Assembly (NCBI RefSeq): GCF_032337135.1
Contig: NZ_JAVXZZ010000002.1
Location: 1-64,000, forward strand
From: Allorhodoferax sp032337135
GTDB lineage: Bacteria > Pseudomonadota > Gammaproteobacteria > Burkholderiales > Burkholderiaceae_C
Length of the DNA stretch: 64,000 bases
Direction of reading: 5' to 3'
Below are positions 60,558-64,000 of the stretch, piece by piece (position 1 is the stretch's first letter; the number at the start of each line of letters is the position of its first letter). Under the pieces are notes generated by a model. The model was not told the origin of the DNA. It did not search any database and saw only the letters and a list, made by a program, of their open reading frames with translations. The translations under genes were made by a program, and so were the position numbers.

Positions 60558-60659
60558 GAACTTTGGTCTGCTGTATCCGTGCAGGCCAAGCCATTTAGGG
60601 CACCGTCTCTAACTTGGGTAAAATCACGGATTGTTTTCAACCACCCTTAGAGGGAACAC

Positions 60660-60899
60660 ATGAGCGATATCGAATTACGCGTCAAGAAAATCATTGCCGA
60701 GCAACTCGGTGTTGAAGAGTCTCAAGTCACCAATGAAAAGGCTTTCGTGGCCGATCTGGGTGCTGACTCCCTGGACACCGTAGAACTGGTGATGGCATTG
60801 GAAGACGAATTCGGCATTGAAATTCCGGATGAGGATGCTGAGAAGATCACGACGGTTCAAAACGCCATCGACTACGCCAACGCCCATAAAAAGGCCTGA
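60660..60899 (+). CDS. acpP: Acyl carrier protein
   Basis: 79 residues, highly acidic. The phosphopantetheine serine is in LGADSLDTVELVMALEDEF. AGGGA precedes the ATG. TAAAAT at 60619-60624 is a possible -10 box for extra expression, but no good -35 is seen. Confidence 0.97.
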   Translation: MSDIELRVKKIIAEQLGVEESQVTNEKAFVADLGADSLDTVELVMALEDEFGIEIPDEDAEKITTVQNAIDYANAHKKA

Positions 60900-60929
60900 T
60901 CGCGTAGTGGGCGTGCGCGCCCCAGGGGG

Positions 60930-60982
60930 TGACGGGTTCCGGTGCATTGTGGCGACTGGAACCCCGTTGCCCTTTTTTTTTG
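60930..60982 (+). terminator. Terminator/attenuator between acpP and fabF
   Basis: ACGGGTTCC (60932-60940) pairs with GGAACCCCGT (60958-60967) with one bulge, then TGCCC and nine T. It would let acpP mRNA exceed that of fabF. Confidence 0.8.
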
Positions 60983-61031
60983 TCTGAGTCGTTTTCGGCT
61001 CACCATTGGATAACCATAAGGTCTGATCGCT

Positions 61032-62276
61032 ATGTCTCGTCGTCGAGTAGTCGTAACAGGTTTGGGCTGCATCAGCCCCGTGGGCAACACCGTGGGTGAT
61101 GCCTGGAACAACTTGCTGGCTGGCAAGTCGGGTGTGGATGTGATTTCGAAGTTCGACGCGTCCGCGTTCTCCTGCAAGATTGCGGGTGAAGTGCGTAACT
61201 TTGACGTCGAGGCATACATGCCTGCCAAGGAAGCACGCACGATGGATACCTTTATCCATTACGGCATTGCGGCCGCGGCGCAGGCAGTACAGGACGCAGG
61301 TCTGGCGACCGGAGAGGCATTGAGCGAAGACCAGGCGGTACGCATCGGTTGTGTTGTGGGTTCGGGCATCGGTGGCCTGCCCTTGATCGAATCCACCCAC
61401 AGTGAATTCGTCAACCGTGGAGCACGTCGGATTTCCCCGTTTTTTGTGCCCGCCACCATCATCAACATGATCTCGGGTCATGTGTCGATGCGCTACGGCT
61501 TCAAGGGCCCGAATATTTCCATCGTGACCGCCTGTACCACGGGCCTGCACTGCATCGGCCAGGCAGGGCGCATGATCGAGTACGGTGACGCCGACGTGAT
61601 GATCGCTGGTGGCGCTGAAGCGACGGTGTCGCCGCTGGGCATTGGTGGTTTTGCCGCCATGCGTGCGCTGAGCACTCGAAACGACGATCCGACCGCTGCG
61701 TCGCGCCCCTGGGACAAGGACCGCGATGGCTTTGTACTCGGAGAGGGCGCTGGCGTGCTGGTTCTTGAAGAGTACGAGCATGCCAAGGCGCGCGGCGCCA
61801 AGATCTATGCCGAACTGGCCGGATTTGGTATGAGTGCCGACGCCGGACACATGACCGCGCCCAACATGGACGGCCCGCGTCGAGCCATGCTCAGTGCATT
61901 GGCTAACGCTGGGGTTAACGCTGATCAAGTCGACTACCTCAACGCCCACGGCACGTCGACCCCCTTGGGTGACGTGAACGAAAGCAACGCCATCAAGGCA
62001 GCCTTGGGTGACCATGCGCGCAAGGTGGTGGTCAATTCCACCAAATCCATGACCGGGCACCTTCTGGGTGGCGCCGGTGGTGTGGAATCGGTGTTCACGG
62101 TGCTGGCCATGCACCACCAAAAGAGCCCACCGACCATCAACCTGCAGAACCAGGATCCGGAATGCGATCTGGACTACTGTGCCAATACCGCGCGCGACAT
62201 GCGCATTGATGTGGCCGTCAAGAACAACTTCGGTTTTGGCGGTACCAACGGTACCTTGGTGTTCAAACGCGCGTAA
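61032..62276 (+). CDS. fabF: Beta-ketoacyl-ACP synthase II (FabF)
   Basis: Chain elongation enzyme. 414 residues. RRRVVVTGLGCISPVGN at the start, the catalytic cysteine in VTACTTGLHCIGQA, histidines in NAHGTSTPLGD and STKSMTGHLLGGAGG, and C-terminal NNFGFGGTNGTLVF. Last of the fab genes. Confidence 0.96.
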   Translation: MSRRRVVVTGLGCISPVGNTVGDAWNNLLAGKSGVDVISKFDASAFSCKIAGEVRNFDVEAYMPAKEARTMDTFIHYGIAAAAQAVQDAGLATGEALSEDQAVRIGCVVGSGIGGLPLIESTHSEFVNRGARRISPFFVPATIINMISGHVSMRYGFKGPNISIVTACTTGLHCIGQAGRMIEYGDADVMIAGGAEATVSPLGIGGFAAMRALSTRNDDPTAASRPWDKDRDGFVLGEGAGVLVLEEYEHAKARGAKIYAELAGFGMSADAGHMTAPNMDGPRRAMLSALANAGVNADQVDYLNAHGTSTPLGDVNESNAIKAALGDHARKVVVNSTKSMTGHLLGGAGGVESVFTVLAMHHQKSPPTINLQNQDPECDLDYCANTARDMRIDVAVKNNFGFGGTNGTLVFKRA

Positions 62277-62281
62277 ATCCA

Positions 62282-62752
62282 GTGCTTTCTGCCACGGACC
62301 CTCGCTACCAACCGCCCGCCGTGGTCTGGGCTGCGGGGCCGGGTTGGCAGGTAGCGGCAGTGCCTTGGGTGGTCGCTTGCGGGTTGATCGGCATGTTGGC
62401 GATATGGCTAGGCTGGCGCGAGGGGCTCGACGTCGGGCTGCTTTGTGCGGTGGTAGCTGCGTGCGCCGCGGTTGCCGTCTTCGAATGCAGGTCGCCCAGT
62501 GTTCGCCGTTTGGAATGGAATCGGCGCGAATGGTCATTGGTCCGTGCTGCGCAAGGGGCGGATAGATCGGATGCGCTGCTTTCGAGCGAGCCATGCACGC
62601 TGCAGATTCCCTTGGATCTGCAAGTTGTCCTGTTAGTGCGCGCCATGGAATCCTCGACCAAGCGGGTGCATTGGCTCTGGTTGGCTCAGGGATCCGACCC
62701 CTTGGCGTGGCATCGCCTGCGTTGTGCGGTGTTTGGCTCGGGTCAACCTTGA
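62282..62752 (+). CDS. Small membrane protein, possibly YgfX/CptA-like
   Basis: 156 residues, GTG start at 62282. Two membrane helices (about residues 22-42 and 50-68) are followed by a soluble region ending VHWLWLAQGSDPLAWHRLRCAVFG. The two-helix plus Trp-rich tail layout resembles the YgfX (CptA) family, but the match is weak. A hypothetical gene in this place, after fabF, is common in Burkholderiales. It follows fabF by 5 nt. Confidence 0.65.
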   Translation: MLSATDPRYQPPAVVWAAGPGWQVAAVPWVVACGLIGMLAIWLGWREGLDVGLLCAVVAACAAVAVFECRSPSVRRLEWNRREWSLVRAAQGADRSDALLSSEPCTLQIPLDLQVVLLVRAMESSTKRVHWLWLAQGSDPLAWHRLRCAVFGSGQP

Positions 62753-62806
62753 AGGCCGATCCAGCGTCACTATCTACTCAATCCCCCCTTGTCTACCTAT
62801 TTCACT

Positions 62807-64000
62807 ATGCTCTTCGACCCATCTCCGTTCACTGCGTCGGCTCGGCGCGTTGTTGGTTCAGTCGCCATGGCCATGGCGTTCGTCGGAGGGCTGGGTGGAC
62901 CTGCTCCAGCAAGTGCTCAGACGCGCACACTCCCGGACTTCACGGATCTGGTGGAGCAGGTCAGTCCCTCGGTAGTCAATATTCGCACGCTGGAGCGGGT
63001 ATCGAGTCGACAGGCCAATGGCGGCGGGCCCAGCGAAGAAGAGATGCTGGAGTTTTTCCGGCGATTCGGATTGCCGCTGCCCAACCTTCCGCGCCAAGGC
63101 CCACGGCCCAACCGTCCACAGCCCCAGGAGGAAGAGCAGCCCCGTGGCGTCGGCTCCGGCTTTGTGTTGTCGTCGGACGGCCTGATCATGACCAACGCCC
63201 ATGTGGTGGATGGCGCCGACGAGATGATCGTGACGCTGACGGACAAGCGGGAATTCAAGGCCAAGTTGGTTGGTGCCGACAAGCGCAGCGATGTGGCGGT
63301 GGTCAAGATCGAGGCCAGCGGTCTCCCCGCTGTCAAGATTGGCGACGTCAATCGTCTCAAAGTTGGAGAATGGGTCATGGCCATTGGGTCTCCATTCGGT
63401 CTCGAGAACACAGTCACGGCCGGTATCGTGAGCGCAAAGCAACGCGATACGGGGGACTACCTGCCCTTCATCCAGACGGATGTGGCCATCAACCCCGGCA
63501 ACTCGGGCGGACCACTCATCAACATGCGTGGCGAAGTGGTCGGTATCAACAGCCAGATCTATTCACGCTCCGGTGGATTCATGGGCATCTCGTTTTCCAT
63601 TCCGATCGATGAAGCAATGCGTGTGAGCGACCAGCTGCGGGCCAACGGACGCGTTTCCCGTGGTCGCATCGGCGTTCAAATTGAGCAAGTCACGAAGGAG
63701 GTCGCCGAGTCCATCGGATTGGGTAAACCCCAGGGAGCATTGGTGCGCGCCGTCGAAAGCGGTTCTCCGGCAGAAAAGGCGGGCGTCGAGGCGGGAGACA
63801 TCATCACCAAGTTTGATGGCAAAACGATCGAGAAATCGAGTGACCTTCCACGTCTTGTTGGCAGCACCAAACCGGGCAATCGCAGCACCGTCACCGTATT
63901 CCGGCGCGGAAGCAGCAAGGACCTGACGGTGGTGATTGCGGAAATCGAAAGCGACAAGCCTGCGGTCAAGGCCAAAGGCAAGGAAGAGAAGATTCCTTCC
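62807..64000 (+). CDS. mucD: Periplasmic serine protease MucD/DegP-like (3' end outside window)
   Basis: 398 codons visible, open at the right edge. The signal peptide ends near residue 37 (PAPASAQ). S1C protease triad H132 in TNAHVVDG, D162 in KRSDVAVVKI and S233 in INPGNSGGP. The first PDZ domain begins near RGRIGVQIEQVTKEVAESIG; the second lies off the window. Handles misfolded envelope proteins. In related genomes this gene closes an rpoE-rseA-rseB-mucD cluster; here no rpoE or rse gene lies between fabF and mucD. No clear ribosome site precedes the ATG. Confidence 0.93.
   Translation, partial: MLFDPSPFTASARRVVGSVAMAMAFVGGLGGPAPASAQTRTLPDFTDLVEQVSPSVVNIRTLERVSSRQANGGGPSEEEMLEFFRRFGLPLPNLPRQGPRPNRPQPQEEEQPRGVGSGFVLSSDGLIMTNAHVVDGADEMIVTLTDKREFKAKLVGADKRSDVAVVKIEASGLPAVKIGDVNRLKVGEWVMAIGSPFGLENTVTAGIVSAKQRDTGDYLPFIQTDVAINPGNSGGPLINMRGEVVGINSQIYSRSGGFMGISFSIPIDEAMRVSDQLRANGRVSRGRIGVQIEQVTKEVAESIGLGKPQGALVRAVESGSPAEKAGVEAGDIITKFDGKTIEKSSDLPRLVGSTKPGNRSTVTVFRRGSSKDLTVVIAEIESDKPAVKAKGKEEKIPS

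Noticed and set aside
60675..62594. 639-codon open frame on the minus strand
   Set aside because: Antisense to acpP and fabF and crosses the terminator between them; a composition artefact.

Overview
The window is a GC-rich (about 65%), densely packed bacterial chromosome segment. Gene content and order point to Burkholderiales, most probably Comamonadaceae (Acidovorax/Hydrogenophaga/Rhodoferax-like). The pointers are an argH - AlgZ/AlgR-like two-component pair - hemCDXY block, folC-dedD-cvpA-purF-metZ, the yceD-rpmF-plsX-fabHDG-acpP-fabF operon followed by mucD, and many copies of a short dispersed repeat that I associate from memory with this family. No rRNA and no CRISPR array were seen.

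Layout. 1-510: the 5' end of an IS30-type transposase runs off the left edge, beside a long non-coding dispersed repeat. 511-7086: alpha/beta hydrolase, acyl-CoA synthetase, a glycine-rich-domain protein, a VanX-type dipeptidase, an aldo/keto reductase, ybaK and plsY. 7095-9212 (minus): a degenerate HD-GYP protein, a retropepsin-like protease and yajQ. 9249-15863: murB, a chemotaxis receptor with a structured leader, an NDUFA9-like dehydrogenase, a BLUF photoreceptor, DAHP synthase, an amino-acid racemase and a small conserved ORF. 16097-20949: the prkA-yeaH-ycgB stress trio. 21031-23086: an SDR and a urea-channel family protein.

23187-26700 is the one clearly accessory region. It holds a NERD nuclease, then a low-GC restriction-modification pair: an HNH endonuclease (+) and a Dcm-type cytosine methyltransferase (-) that overlap tail to tail by 97 bp. 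The methyltransferase carries an N-terminal MerR-like helix-turn-helix. Upstream of it lie a perfect 9+9 inverted repeat (candidate operator) and a textbook LexA box, which suggests a restriction system tied to both autoregulation and the SOS response.

26776-36264: argG, ppnP, an Spx/ArsC-like protein, the folC-dedD-cvpA-purF-metZ-gltX run, and three tRNAs (Ala, Glu, Asp). 36399-47802: argH, a LytS/AlgZ-type kinase and AlgR-type regulator, ppc, hemC-hemD-hemX-hemY and an unusual GGDEF protein. 47937-56405: rne, rluC, a phosphatase, a Rieske protein, a SppA-like peptidase, an RsmI-like methylase, yceF and yceD. 56519-64000: rpmF and the fatty-acid synthesis operon, a small membrane protein, and mucD cut by the right edge.

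Three themes recur. (1) A 50-60 bp repeat occurs at least nine times, several copies lying in frame inside genes. (2) Several genes have a -10-like hexamer exactly 6 nt before the start codon and no Shine-Dalgarno, suggesting leaderless mRNAs. (3) Two c-di-GMP-type domains (HD-GYP and GGDEF) have lost canonical residues.
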